The notes under the pieces were generated by a model. That model worked only from the letters and a program-made list of their open reading frames with translations, did not search any database and was not told where the DNA came from. DNA of 64,000 bases, taken from positions 365,255 through 429,254 of the forward strand of contig JALPQD010000833.1 in assembly GCA_023101885.1 (NCBI GenBank), written 5' to 3'. The position numbers were made by a program, and so were the translations under genes. This document shows positions 1 to 12,240 of the stretch, piece by piece. The DNA is from Typhlomys cinereus. Lineage: Eukaryota > Chordata > Mammalia > Rodentia > Platacanthomyidae. Position 1 is the first letter of the stretch. Every line of letters starts with the position of its first letter.

Positions 1-1176
1 TTTGATGCACGATGAGATGAGAGTTCCGATTGAAGGATTTCCCACACTCCACACATTCAAAAGGCTTCTCTCCAGTGTGGGTCCTCTCATGTTGTGTGAG
101 GTATGAGCCATCACGGAAAGCCTTTCCACATTTGCTACACTCATAGGGCTTCTCACCAGTGTGGATTCTGAGATGCACAGTAAGATGGGAGATATCAGTG
201 AAGGGTTTCCCACATTCGTTGCATCTGTATGGTTTTTCTCCTGTATGAGTTCTTTGATGCAAAATCAATGATGAATTTCGGTTAAAAGTTTTTCCACATT
301 CCAGACACTCATAAGGTTTCTCACCCGTGTGAATCCTCTGGTGTTGTGTCAGGGCAGAACCATCACTAAAAGCTTTCCCACATTTATTGCATTCATAGGG
401 CTTTTCACCTGTATGGATTCTTTGATGCACAATCAAGTTATAGTTTTTAGAGAAAGATTTTCCACACTCATTACAGTTATAAGGTTTCTCTCCTGTGTGA
501 GTTCGGTGATGCAAAACTAGAGATGAATTCCGTTTGAAGCATTTGCCACATTCTGTACACTTAAATGGTTTTTCAAGTGAGTGACTTCGCCTGTTTTCAT
601 TAACAGACGAACTCAGAGCAAAGATGTCCCCAAAGTCATCACCCTTATAATGTTTCTTGCTACTTTTTATAAGTTTTTTATCATAACAGGGGGTGGTAAA
701 ATGGCTGAAAGACTTAATACTTTCTGGGTATTTATGGGGTTTGTCTTTCATTTGGTTTCTTACAAGCTGAGCAACTTCCATGGAAGGATAACAGGCTTTT
801 TCAGAAACATCACTAGCACCAGTTCTTTTAGTTGCATAATTCTGGGGACAACTGTGTAAGGTTTGGTCACAATCAAAAACTGTAATATCTGAGTTATGAA
901 CATGAAAACCATTTGTCACAGGAACTCTCTGAGATTCTGGAAGGACTAAGTTTGCACTCAATTGCTCCTCCACATCAAGATATTCACAAGGTGCTTCTGT
1001 TTTCTCTGGAGTTAAAGGAGATTTCCTTGAATGTCTCTCCTGGTTTTCACAGTCCCAACTCTCACCTAGAATGGAGAAACAAGAGTTCTCCCTTGTAAAG
1101 CCTTCCATTTCTACCTCATAGGATGGCTCCTCAGCAGGAACATTCTGAACTATTGCTTTCAGCCTCATGTCCCACA
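1..1176 (-). CDS. C2H2 zinc-finger protein, 3' coding exon (partial)
   Basis: The complement is open from a splice acceptor (TTCTTTTCAG just above 1176) to the window edge. It starts [20 protein letters not shown], a typical spacer that follows a KRAB box in KRAB-zinc-finger genes. About 200 residues of acidic/serine-rich linker lead to six complete C2H2 fingers and part of a seventh (about 571 to 1), joined by HTGEKP linkers. All Cys2His2 ligands are present and there is no stop or frameshift, so the gene looks functional. Such proteins are nuclear DNA-binding factors, usually repressors acting through TRIM28 when a KRAB box is present. No KRAB-A or KRAB-B exon was recognised between here and the CpG island at 12.7 kb, so KRAB membership is inferred from architecture only. 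The first in-frame ATG of this exon is the fourth codon (WDM). The C-terminus lies outside the window. I cannot name the ortholog. Confidence 0.9.
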
Positions 1177-1469
1177 CTGAAAAGAAAGAAAAGAGCATGT
1201 TAAGTAAACAGAGATACATCTGGAAGAGCAATGGAAAATAATGGTATATGTTTTATTTGTTTTTGTTTTAAAATTCATGTCTGTGAAAGAGGAAGTGGTA
1301 AAAGGAACTAATTTCTGAAAGGTGTGTTCTGACCTCTATTCATAAGCCATTTGTATTTCTTTCTCTTTCTTCTTTCACTCTCTTCTTTTGCTCCTTTCAA
1401 ATAAATAATTTTTAAATGCTGAAGGAAAAAAAACTACCAGATAACTCTCCAGCTTCTTTTTTGCTCTTT

Positions 1470-1570
1470 TGTTTTTTGACACAGGATCTGGCTATGTTGT
1501 CCAGGTTACTCTTAAACTTGCTAGGCTCAAGTTATCCACCTGCATCTCCAGTAACTTGGAACTACAGATG
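1470..1570 (-). repeat. B1-like SINE fragment
   Basis: The segment reads as the reverse complement of a 7SL-derived B1 element (GGATCTGGCTATGTTGTCC, then AGGCTCAAGTTATCCACCTG and a CAGTAACTTGGAACTACAG stretch). It is diverged and partial. Confidence 0.6.
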
Positions 1571-1599
1571 CATTACTATATGTGACTCATAAACTACAG

Positions 1600-1762
1600 T
1601 TTTAACACACACAATGTGCCAAGTGGTGTGGCTTGCACCTAAAATCCCAACACTGGGGGGAACTGAGGCAAGAGGATCAGGAATTCAAGGCCAGCCAGCC
1701 TCTGCTGCATGGTGAGTTTGAGGACAGCCTGGGTTACCTAAGTACCTATCACACAAAAATCC
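1600..1762 (+). repeat. B1-like SINE
   Basis: Shows a diverged B1 head (GTGGCTTGCACCTAAAATCC) followed by GAGGCAAGAGGATCAGGAAT, TCAAGGCCAGCC and GAGGACAGCCTGGGTTACCT. These are the characteristic order of B1/7SL SINE blocks in the sense direction. Confidence 0.75.
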
Positions 1763-1802
1763 TGGCATAATATGTATGCATTTCATCTGAGTAATAGTAA
1801 AG

Positions 1803-1978
1803 AAAACTCAGGCATGGTGGCATACTCCTGCAATCCCAGTATTTGGAAAGCACAGCCAAGAAGACTGCCACATGCTTGAGCCAGTAATCTCTATAATATA
1901 GCAAATTCCATGCTAACCAGGGTGATATGGTGAGATCTTGCCTCTAAGTAAACAAATAAGCAAATAAATAAATACTTG
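1803..1978 (+). repeat. second B1-like SINE
   Basis: AGGCATGGTGGCATACTCCT and CAATCCCAGTATTTGG blocks are followed by a diverged body and an AAATAAGCAAATAAATAAAT tail. It lies just downstream of the other sense B1-like copy and is more diverged. Confidence 0.65.
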
Positions 1979-2344
1979 ATAAAAAAAAACTTGTTCAAGT
2001 CATACAAGTTATTTGAAAACATGTAATTTAGTCAATCAATTTAGAATTAGTAGCAGCTGCTAAAGCACTAAAATGTTTTTCTCTATTTTTTCTTCCCTCA
2101 TAGCAATTCCATTCATGGATTCCTTAGAAAGTATGAGTATTAATCAGGACAAATGAACACAAATATGCACCTATGAAATGATCTTTAAAAACAGAAGACA
2201 GAAGGCAAACCAGTGGGGGGTGAAGAATGAAAATTACTGATTGATCACTAAATATCAGAATAGAAAACCAAGAAAAATTAGTTATTTTCAAAGTGCTGAA
2301 GGAAGACCAGTGAGTCAGTAGGTAATATACCAATTAGGTAATTT

Positions 2345-2905
2345 TAGAGCTTCTATGCTGAAAGGTCTTTGGAGGTCTTTGGAGGTCATCTCCCACTGCT
2401 GAGATTATCCTGAAGAAACATCCTATTAATCTGGATGAACGACTCTAAACCTTCACAGAGATAAGGTCACCAACTTCCCTCAACTCTGTGCATGAAAGGA
2501 TATGAAGAATAGCTCTCCATTGCAGACAAGCTCTACCTTGAGGTCCACCACTAGATTAACTGGGTTGGGCGCCAATACAAACAGACGAATGAGATGTGGA
2601 GAACCAAAAGCTCCACTCAGACTTGAAGAAACTGGAGCTAATCGATAAGGAAAAGCCACCTTTCCCTGGCCTGCCTAACCCTATAAATACCCCTGACCCT
2701 AGCAGCCATCTTTGGCTCCTTTGCTCCTCATGAATTCCACATCTGGAATCCATGAGTTCTTTTTCCAACTTTCTCTTGCTGGCCCCTTACAGACTCCATG
2801 TTTTTGAGTTCTTCTTGGCTCCCTTGCACTTCATGGGACTCCATGTCTGGAGTCCGTGAGTTCTTTTCTTTTCTTTATCTGCTCTAAGCCTCATACACTG
2901 CTGTG
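2345..2905 (+). mobile_element. solo LTR of an endogenous retrovirus-type element
   Basis: This block aligns by eye over most of its length with the reverse complement of 24928-25405. Shared landmarks are GGTCTTTG at the start, TTCACAGAG, GAGCTCTCCATTGCAGA-like, AAAAGCTCC, a TATA box (CCTATAAATACCC near 2690) and repeated GGAATCCATGAGTTCTT units near the end. TATA box plus family repetition identifies an LTR. No gag, pol or env frames flank it, so it is a solitary LTR. Edges are approximate. Confidence 0.7.
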
Positions 2906-2949
2906 AAAGGGCTCAATGTCAAGTAATTATCAAAGAAGTATAAACTGCT

Positions 2950-3092
2950 AGTCTTGGGGTCAGTAAGATAATTCAATGGGTAAACTACCTGTTTGTAAAC
3001 CTGGAGACCTAAATTCAATCCCTGAAATTCCATATGATACTTGTGTACTCCCCCATAAATGAATTAAACATTGAAAAAAGGAAAAAAAAAAA
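2950..3092 (+). repeat. B2/B3-like tRNA-derived SINE, truncated
   Basis: GTCAGTAAGATAATTCAATG, then a box-B-like CCTGGAGACCTAAATTCAAT and TCCCTGAAATTCCATATG match the head of the same SINE type seen near 54080. An A-rich tail ends near 3092. Confidence 0.6.
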
Positions 3093-3200
3093 CCTGCTAG
3101 GCTCAATTCCTCCCTTCTTTTGAAATGAATTACAATAAAATATAAAACTAAGGAGTTATCTGTCAAGGCAAAGAATTTCTTTAGAAAACTGAAGGCACAG

Positions 3201-3430
3201 GGGCTGGAGAAAGGGTTCAGAGATTAGGTATCTGCAGCGAAAGCAAAAGGAACGGAATTCAGGTCCCAAATCCCATGTGAAAAATTCTGGGTGGAAATGG
3301 AAGCAGCCAGAGCAAAGCAAAAAGGAAGAGGGATCTAGGATGATTCCCAATGCCACCTTTGAGCATCTGCAGGCACACACAATGCCCTCTGATACACACA
3401 CACACACACACACACACATATATGCACACA
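3201..3430 (+). repeat. DIP-like (B2 superfamily) SINE
   Basis: A diverged tRNA-like head (GGGCTGGAGAAAGGGTTCAG) is followed by the family body, including AAAGCAAAAAGGAAGAG, GGATGATTCCCAATG and GCCCTCTGATACACACACAC. It ends in a (CA)n tail at about 3395-3440. Short reading frames across it are repeat artefacts. Confidence 0.8.
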
Positions 3431-3481
3431 CACGCACATGCGCACACCCACATCAACATACACACAAAGAACAAAAAGCAC

Positions 3482-3715
3482 AGAGCCTGACGAGATAGCT
3501 CCGTGGTATGGCAACAGCCCATGGCAATTTTGAGTTCAATTCCAAGAAGCCCATATGGTAGAAGGAGAGAACCAAATTCAAAAACTTGTCCTCCGACCTC
3601 TACTCATATACAAGGGCATCCATACATCCACCTTTCTTTCTCTTATCTCTCACTTATTCATTCATAATTTCCTCCTTCCTTACCTCTCAAATATATAAAG
3701 TAACTTTTTAAAAAA
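3482..3715 (+). repeat. B2/B3-like SINE, diverged
   Basis: GACGAGATAGCTCCGTGG, TTTTGAGTTCAATTCC and CCTCCGACCTCTACTC follow the order of B2/B3 SINE blocks. A pyrimidine-rich end and CTCAAATATATAAAG tail follow. Confidence 0.55.
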
Positions 3716-3723
3716 GAGAACAG

Positions 3724-3957
3724 GCTGGAAGCATGGTTCAGGGCTTAAAGCTCCATCTCACAAGCAGACATTTGGATCCCTGGTCCCATGTAAAAACATC
3801 ACATGGAAATGGGGGTAACCTGGATTTCTGGCCCTGGAAGGAAGCGCCTGTAGCAAAGAGGAGGTAGAAGCAACTCGGGATGATTCCCAAAGTCCTCCAC
3901 AGGGACACATAGTGCCCTCTGATACACACACACACACACACACAAATAAAAAAATAA
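3724..3957 (+). repeat. DIP-like SINE
   Basis: Head GGCTGGAAGCATGGTTCAGG, body with GATTCCCAAAGTCCTCCACA and GTGCCCTCTGATACACAC, tail (CA)n followed by AAATAAAAAAATAA. This is the older subfamily with the GCCCTCTGATACACAC end. Confidence 0.85.
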
Positions 3958-4632
3958 CTTCCTATTCTGGGTCCCGCTGGACTCCGTGCTCCTCAAAGTA
4001 AGGTTGTGGTGGCCGCAAATCCAGCAGCCTCCACCAGGACACCTACCCATCCTCCTGTGGTGTTCTTCCTTCTCCTCCTTCTGCTTTCTTTCTCTCTCTC
4101 TCCCCCCTCCCCACCCCTCCTTCCTGCCCCCATAATCATTAAGGAACTTTAAAGTTTTCAAGAATTCAACAGAGTCCAGAGAAAGCCAAAGCAATGAGCT
4201 AGGGGGAACACCATACATATGAGGACTTCTAAAATCATCCCATCAAATGGGAAAGAATCTTTGCTTCCAGCTCAAAGATAAGTAAATGCTTTTTATTTTC
4301 CTTTTACTCTCAATTGTTAGTCACCATACTTTAAGATTTCCACATAGACCACCTAAAAATCCATACAACTTCAGGGACTTTACCATTCACCCTCATATCA
4401 CCAAGGAAGTAAACTTAAAAAGTGCACTGCCATACTAATCTTCGATCCCGTCCAAACCCACCTAAACTGATGTACTAATAGTCCAATAGCCTCATCTAGC
4501 AAACAACACCAAGCAACAACACATCCAACTCCAAGGCAATCGCTAGCAATAACTGCTGAAGTGTAGTAATACTATATAATTTTGATCAGCCAAAAACACA
4601 CATCAAGAAGGACATAAAAGATAAAGCAAAAA

Positions 4633-5291
4633 ATGCCCAGGTCACAGAGCAAATCCATAAGAAACAAAAAACTAAACAACAAATCTACAAAAAGCATCAA
4701 CCCTATAATGATAGACTCCAACCACAATAAACTCATAGAAAATAGCCAAGAAAGCCATAACCAATACACCGATTTTTCAAAGCCTGAACATTACTATTAT
4801 CAAAAAAATGAAAGATGGAAATCCGGGAGGAGTTAAATAACTCCATCAACCAATTTGAACAGGAATACAACAGGCACTTGAATGAGATGAGAGAAGCAGC
4901 TGAAGAAACAAAAATAGGCATAATGCAATTAAAACAATCTCAAGCAGAGATTAAACTTGCACTAAAAGACAAGCTATCTTTAACCCAGAACACAACAGAG
5001 AGTCCTATCAGGAGAACTAACAAAGCGGAAAATAGAATATCAGATCTTCAGTCCAATCAAGAGGTTGTTAAAGCCAAAAAGATACTTGAGAGGAATATTC
5101 AAGTTTTGGGACACCTTGAATGCACCTATGGAACACCAGCACAAGAAACCCAAAATACCACACTTAAGGAAATTCTTAAAATTATAATAAAAGAAAATTT
5201 TCCACATCTAAAGAGAGGCCCATCCAAATACAAGAGGCATTCTGCACTCCAAACAGATATGACCAAAAGAGAAACTTGCTATGGCAAATAA
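4633..5291 (+). pseudogene. L1 ORF1 remnant
   Basis: Two overlapping frames (4633-4836 and 4815-5291) together cover the coiled-coil part and the start of the RNA-binding domain of L1 ORF1p. NRISDLQSNQE and RNIQVLG-type motifs are visible. The frame breaks near 4830 and again at 5291, and a further piece continues at 5449-5682 (TIKPGLQKILEKI). ORF1p is the RNA chaperone of the L1 particle, and this copy cannot encode it intact. Confidence 0.8.
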
Positions 5292-5714
5292 GAGTCAAAA
5301 CACTACACATACAAGACAAAAAGAATATTCTGAGAACTTAAAAAAAAAAAAGTCACTTTTAAAGGTAAACCTATTAAAATAACAAATGATCTTTCAACGG
5401 GAACAGTAAAAGACAGAAGAGCTTGGAGAGACGTACTTCAAGTATCGAATGAGCAAATGTCAGCCCAGGGTGATATACTCATCAAAACTATCAAAAGTAT
5501 CAATCATAATCGAGGATGAAAGAAAATTTTTCCACCATAAAGACAACTTGAAGGCTTATTTGACCATCAAACCAGGCCTTCAAAAAATCCTAGAAAAGAT
5601 ACTCAAGTTTGAAAAAAAGAACAACTATATCCAGGAGGACAGAGGGGAAATACAATGCTATCACAACATACAAGCTAAATAGGAAAGACACAAAACAAAC
5701 AAACAAAAAAAAAA

Positions 5715-8700
5715 ATGTCAGGAATCAAAAGAAATTTCTCCATTATAATCTTAAATGTAAATGGAATTAACTCACCAATCAAAAGACACAGGTTACAAAC
5801 ATGGATTAGAAATAAAACCCATCCATCTACTGCCTTCAGGAAACATATTTCACCAAAAAAGATAGGCACATTCTAAAAGTAAAAGGCTGGTCAAAAATAC
5901 TTCAAGCTAATGGAACAAGGAATCAAGCAGGGGTAGCAATTATGGTACCTAGCAAAGTGGACTTCAAACCAAAAAAATCCTAAGAGATACAGAAGGATAC
6001 ATTTTAGTCATAGAACAATTCACCAGGAAGACTTCACAACACTGAACATATATGCACCTAATATGGGTTCCTCCACATTCATTAAGCAAACACTACAACA
6101 TCTAAAACAAGAAATCAATCTCAAAATGATAATATTTGGGGATTTCAATACACTACCAATACAGGATATATCAACAGACAAAAAACTCAACAGAAACACA
6201 CTGGAACTAAATCAAACCCTTACTGAAATGGACCTAACAGATCTCTATCGAACCTTCCATCCAAGCACCAAGGAATACACATTCTTCTCAGCAGCCCATG
6301 GAACTTTCCCCAAAACTGACCACATATTGGGCCACAAAATGAATCTCCACATATACAGGAAAGTTGAAATTATGACCTGTACCCTCTCAGACCACCATGG
6401 TCTAAAGCTTGACATCCACAATGCAATAGCAGAAAATACACTAATCCTTGGAAATTAAACATCATGATTCTGAATTAGAAATGGGTTCAGAAAGAAATAA
6501 AAAAGGAAATTCAAGATTTCCTAGAAGTGAATGATAATAAAAATACAACATATCAAAATCTCTGGAACACAATGAAAGCTGTCCAAAGAGGGTAAATTTA
6601 TAGCTCTCAATACCTGTATCAAAAAAAATGGAAATGTCACAAGTAAATAGCTTAGAAATGCAGCTTAAAGCTTTAGAGACACAAGAGCAATCCAATTGGA
6701 AAAGCAGAAGGGAGGAGATTAGCAAAATCAGGGAGAAGTACCCGAAAGTGAGATAAGGAAAATGATACAAAGAATTAACTAGACAAAAAGCTAGTTCTTT
6801 GAAAACTATACAGTAAGAATGATACACCTCTAGCTAAATTAACCAAAATCAAGAGAAAGAAGACCCAAATTAACAAAATTAAAAATGAAAATGGAGTTAT
6901 CACAACTAATACCCAAGAAATTCAGAGAATTATATTTCAAAAACTTACACTCCATAAAATTTGATAACTCAAATTAAATGGATGAATTTCTCTGAGTAAG
7001 CAAAACCTACCGAAATTGAATCAGGAAGTTTTGAATTATTTAAATAGTCCTATAACAAATGCGGGAATTAATGAAGTAATCTCAAATCTTCCCACCAAAA
7101 AATGTCCTGAACCAGATGGATTCAGCACAGAATTCTACTAGATATCTGAAGAACAACTAACACCAATACTCCGTAAACTACTCCATAAAATAGTGAAAGA
7201 AGGAACACTTCCAAATTCTTTCTATGAAGCTAATATCATACTAATCCCAAACACAGATGCAAAGATTTTCAATAAAATCTTAGCAAATTAGATTCAAAAA
7301 CATATCAAAAAGATCATGCCCTGTGATCAAGTAGGATTTACCCAGGCACACAAAGTTGGTTCAACATACATAAATCAATAAATGTAATCCATCATATAAA
7401 CCAGTCCAAAGTCCAAGACCACATGATACTCTTGATAGATGCAGAAAAAGCTTTTGACAAGATCCAACATCCTTTTATGATCAAGAGTCAGTTGGAATGG
7501 AAGGAACTTAAATCAACAAGCCAATAGCAAGGATTATACTAAACAGTGAAAAACTTGAAGCATTCCCACTTCGATCAGGGACTAGACAAGGCTGTCCACT
7601 CTCACCACTTTTATTCAATGTTGTACTTGGGAAGTCTTAGCTAGAGCCAAAAGACAAGAAGGGAGATAAAAGGGATTCAAATCAGCAAGGAAGAAGTCAA
7701 GATATCTCTATTTGCAGATGACATGATCATATACCTGAGTGTTCCTAAAAACTCCACCAGGAAACTCCTGGAACTAATATATAAGTTCAGCAGAGTGGCA
7801 GGTTACAAAACAAATGTGCAAAAACCTTATATACTAAGGCTGAAAAAAGTGACGAAGTCCTAAAGGAAACAATCCCATTTACTATAGCCCCTAAAAAAAG
7901 GAAATAGCTTGGTATAAATCTAACCAAAGAAGTGAGAGACCTTTATAATGAAAACTTTAAAACCCTAAAGAAAGAAATTACAGAAGACACCAGAAAATAG
8001 AAAGCCATCCCATGCTTCTGGATTGACAGAATTAACATCATAAAAATGACCATCCTACCAAAAGCAATATACAGATTCAATGCTATACCAATCAAAATCC
8101 CAAAGCAATTCTTTAAACAAATTGACCAAACAATCTCACAATTCATATGGAGGCACAAAAGACCCAGGATAGCAAAAGCAATCCTGAGTAACAAAACACT
8201 GCTGGAGGTATCACCATACCAAACCTTAATCTATACTACAAATCCATACTTATAAAAACAGCCTGGTACTGGCTCCAAAGTAGACCCAGATATCAGCGCA
8301 AACAATTACAGCCATTTGATCTCTGACAAAGGGGCCCAAAAAATCCAATGGAGAAAGAACACCATCTTCAACAAATGGTGCTGGCAAAACTGGATGTCCA
8401 TATGCAGAAGATTAAAACTCGACCCATCTTGTCACCATGCACAGAAATTAATTCCAAATGGATCAAGGACGTCAATATTAAGCCAGAGACTATAAAACCC
8501 TAGTTGAAAGGGTAAGGAACTCCCTCAAGCTGTTTGGGCTAGGCCAAGAATTCCTAAACAGAAATCCAATAGCACAGTCACTACAACCAACACTCAACAA
8601 ATGGGATCTTATGAAATTAAAGAGCTTCTGTTCAGATAAAGACTCTAAACCAAGCACAAAGGCAGCCCACAGAATGGGAGAAAATCTTCACTAATCACAT

Positions 8701-9270
8701 ATCTGATAGAGCTCTGTTATCCAGAGAACTTAAAAAACACCAAGGAGATAAATGGCCCAATTAGAAAATGGGCATCAGAACTCAAAAGAAATTTTTCCAG
8801 GGACAAAATAGAAATGTTTAACAAATATCTTTTAAAAATGTTCCACATCCCTAGCTATCAGGGAAATGTAAGTCACAACTACCCTGAGATATCAGGATGG
8901 CAAAAATCCACAATACAATCACCACCAAATGCTGGAGACGATTTGGAGAGAAGGGAACTCCTCTCACATATTGCTGATAGGAATGCAGGTTTATACAACC
9001 AGTCTGGTGATCAATATGGCGATTTCTAAAAAAGTTAAGGATTGAAATGCCATATGACCCTGCTATACCACTACTGGGAATAATCCCCCCAAAAGTAGCA
9101 GCTCATTACAGTGACACGAGCACAACCATGTTCATTGCAGCTCTATTTATAATAGCAAAGTCAGAATCAAGCTAAATATCCAACAGTTGATGAATGGATA
9201 TTGAACATGTAGTACATTTATACAATGGAATACTACTCAGCCATCAAAAAAGATTAATTAATGAAATTTG
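5715..9270 (+). pseudogene. L1 ORF2 remnant (endonuclease and reverse transcriptase)
   Basis: Starts near ATGTCAGGAATC with SPIKRHRLQTWI, the conserved endonuclease N-terminus. Longest open piece is 6063-6458, with GDFNTLPIQD and DHHGLKLDI. The RT palm motif FADD is intact at 7711-7722 in a short open stretch. A C-terminal piece at 8046-8255 carries [19 protein letters not shown]. Stops interrupt nearly every segment, so it is an old dead copy. Confidence 0.85.
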
Positions 9271-10490
9271 CCAGAAAATGGATGGAATTTGAAGAAATTG
9301 AGTGAAATACCACAGACAGAGAAAATTAGACACAGTATGTATTCCCTAATAAGTGGATCCTAGTTACAAACCTATTTACTAACATACTCAAAGATAAATC
9401 TCTGTAATACCCACTATAACTGCAAAGGATCATAAATTGGAGAGAAGGAGAAAGAAAGCCCCACATGAAAGGAGACAAAAGAACACACTTTAATAGAGAA
9501 ATTAGGCCACAGTCATGTACTACATGTAAGTAGTAAGACATCTGATGAAACTCACTCTCATTTCCCTTCCTGTTCACTTGGGACTGAACAGGTTTGATCT
9601 CCCCAGTCAGGGAATGTATAGGAACTCGCAGGTAGATGGTAACCAACTGGAAAACAGGACACTGACCCTTTTCACTGCTGTGTCTTACTCCTATTCTTCC
9701 ATCTACCTTTGAGTCTCTCCTTGTATTAAGATCTTCATTTAAACAGAGTTTTATCTCTGGTTAAGAAATGACCTCGACAACCATTCAGGATGCAACCAAG
9801 GGCACTGCAGGAACAGCAAAACTGAAAACAACAACAAATCATATTCAGAACACCAAGGACCCTACAATATTCATTTGCAACCAGACCAACCAAATCTCTC
9901 CCCATCCTAAAGCTCAGAAACTTTATGGAAGAGAGGGAAGCAAGATTTTACAAGCCTAAAGATGGGAAGGACCAACAATATGCAATGCAACAAAAGTCAG
10001 GGCTGCAGCAGCCAGGATATAGCCACAATGTGATTGGACCTTGCCTGACCTGAACAATGGCTAACATGTCACAACCTCCCAAAGTGTAGTAAGATCACAG
10101 GGGAGAAGGCTGCAGGCAGTAGGATCCTTAGAGGCAAGGGGTTTAAACAGTAATAATAGAGTTCCCATACTAGTGGGCAGCCCAAGAAGGGGGCTCCAAG
10201 TTATGCCACTGAGTTCTGAGCCCTCACTAGTGTAGATGACTCAGATGGAAATTCAGGGCCCACATAAACAGATGTTCTAAAGGATGGGAGGGAGAAAGCA
10301 GGAAATGCCAAGAGAGGAGGAGGGAAGAAAAAGGGGTGGGAGGGGCAGAGTGGGAAGGGAGGGAGAGTGGTATGGGAGATAACAGGGGGAAAGGGGGGGG
10401 GAAGGAAACGAACAGGGGTACCTATTGAGCTTATATAACTAGGCCAAAAATGTAATAAAAAATAATAAAGGCTATATACAACAGGCCTAA

Positions 10491-12240
10491 AGGAAGGGAA
10501 AAAAAGGACACTAAGGAGAAAAAAATTTTAATTTAAAAATAAAAATAAGAAAACAGAGGACACAAACAAAGAAACATTAGGAACATCTGACCACATGAAA
10601 ATGAATCATATACCATGAATATTAGATTTTAATAAGAAAGTAACAAGGAATGCAAAATACTATCTAAGCATGAGTTACTAATAGCAGCAAGCTTTAACCA
10701 CATGCTGGAAATTTGACCACTCCCCAACTTCACAAGACTCCAAAAAAGATACATAATAATTAGGAGGTTTCCTGTAAAGGTGGACAACCTGGATTTAATC
10801 ATGATAATATCAATTGAACATTAAGATACATCCTGGACAATAACCAGTCCTACCTTTTAAGAAACATCACTGTCAAATCAACCAAGGTTAGGAAGATGGC
10901 TCAGTAAGTAAGAGCTATCAAGCAGAAGCCTTGAGTTCACATCATCAGCTGGAAAAATGGCTCAGGGGTTAAGCCTCTCCCTCACAACTTTTGTTTGTGA
11001 GTTCAGATTCTGGATTCTATGGTAAAAACTCCAGACAGAAATAGCGGCAGCCTGCACCTTAGCTCTGAAAGGTAAAGCCTGGGAAACCTCAGAGCAAAGC
11101 AAAGAGGAAGAAACACAATCCAAGGTGATTTCCTCCGAAGTCATCCTTGGGTGTCCACAGACACACAAAATGCCCTCTGACACACACATTCATGTACACG
11201 CGTGCACAAAACAACAACAACATGACTGCCAGTATGTCTGTAATACCAGCACTGAGGGAAGTGGTATCAGGAAGCTCAATGGGGTTTGTTGGCCCACAAA
11301 CTCCCCTAGTCAAAAAATGATCAGTTTCAGGTTCCCTGCGATCTCTTAAGAAAAAAAGTACACAGAGGTAGGGCAGGACATCCAAATGTCCTCCTCTGGA
11401 CTTTACCCACAGATGCGCCTGCACTAGCACACATCATGCACACACAATCACAGGAAAAAAGAAGAGTAACATTAAAAGTTAAAAGCGATAAAAAGATAGC
11501 TTAATACTTATATATGACCTAGTCTGAAACACAGATCAGAACACATACAAAAAGCAATCTTAGCTATCTACAGATTATACTTAGAAATAAGTTCTTGATC
11601 AATAATGAAGTACATAGAGATGTCATAACATTGGAATTTTGTGATTCAGGTAAAACACGCCACCCCCCTCTTTAAGGATTTCTAACAGTTCAAGATTGCT
11701 AGGGAGAGACACTTCCTTTAACTGTGTAGCCCTCTGTAGGTTGTTCATGCTCCTGTAAGTAATCCTAATTAAATTCATTGCCTTACAGAAAATTTCTTTT
11801 AAAGAAAATCCTGACAAATTTCAGGGTGAAACAGCATTGTGTCTACAGTACTATTTTTTAGTAATCTAGTTCGTTTTGCCATATGTATCAACATCTGCCT
11901 AACGCCAAACATTCACTATATAAAACATAGTGCTTATGTTTAAGAAAAGTGTAAAGTTAATGAGGCAATATGTACATCCTGAGAATACGGATGGCTTTAT
12001 AAGTGCCCACTGAACTATTCCTAAAGCTGGATGGAAGGGAGGGTGAAGAGGAGAACGAGGAAAGTTACTTGAGGCAGGGCGTGGAGAGGGGACATAAACA
12101 AGCGTGGTATTGGACACATTTTTACAAGAAACAAACCAATAGGAAAAGAAAAGTGCGAAGCTCCAATAAGCGTGAAAATACGGGATCCGCACTCAGATCT
12201 TTAGTAGAATATGATTTCACAAGTATTAGCGGGTGGAGCG
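10491..12240. other. non-coding stretch between L1 and CpG island
   Basis: Apart from the SINE at 10950-11215 and a B2-like head just before it, I see AT-rich unique DNA. I looked for zinc-finger gene upstream exons (KRAB-A and KRAB-B) on the - strand here and recognised none. Confidence 0.4.
10950..11215 (+). repeat. DIP-like SINE
   Basis: Head AGCTGGAAAAATGGCTCAGG, body with CCAGACAGAAATAGCGGCAG and GAGCAAAGCAAAGAGGAAG, end GCCCTCTGACACACACATTC. The tail is short and interrupted. Confidence 0.8.

Larger units (their letters stand above)
1177..2340. other. intron of the zinc-finger gene with B1-like SINE pieces
   Basis: No exon was recognised here. The stretch holds a pyrimidine tract serving the zinc-finger acceptor, then three B1-like SINE fragments that are listed separately. 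The remainder is AT-rich unique sequence. Confidence 0.5.
4560..10490 (+). mobile_element. long degenerate L1 (LINE-1) retrotransposon
   Basis: A nearly full-length L1 in sense orientation. ORF1 remains lie at 4633-5682 (coiled coil with QLKQSQAEIK, then NFPHLKRG). ORF2 remains run from about 5715 to 9270. An endonuclease block has IFGDFNT near 6145 and YTFFSAAHGTFPKTDHILG near 6280. A reverse-transcriptase FADDMIIYL motif is at 7711-7737. The 3' UTR spans 9300-10490 and ends AATAATAAAGGC. Many in-frame stops and frameshifts make it non-functional. The 5' edge is uncertain. The same 3' UTR recurs at 20475-20911 (+) and antisense at 27155-33442. Confidence 0.9.

Noticed and set aside
3390..3440. 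(CA)n tract considered as a CRISPR-like or regulatory repeat
   Set aside because: It is the tail of a SINE and recurs at the end of every family member in the window.
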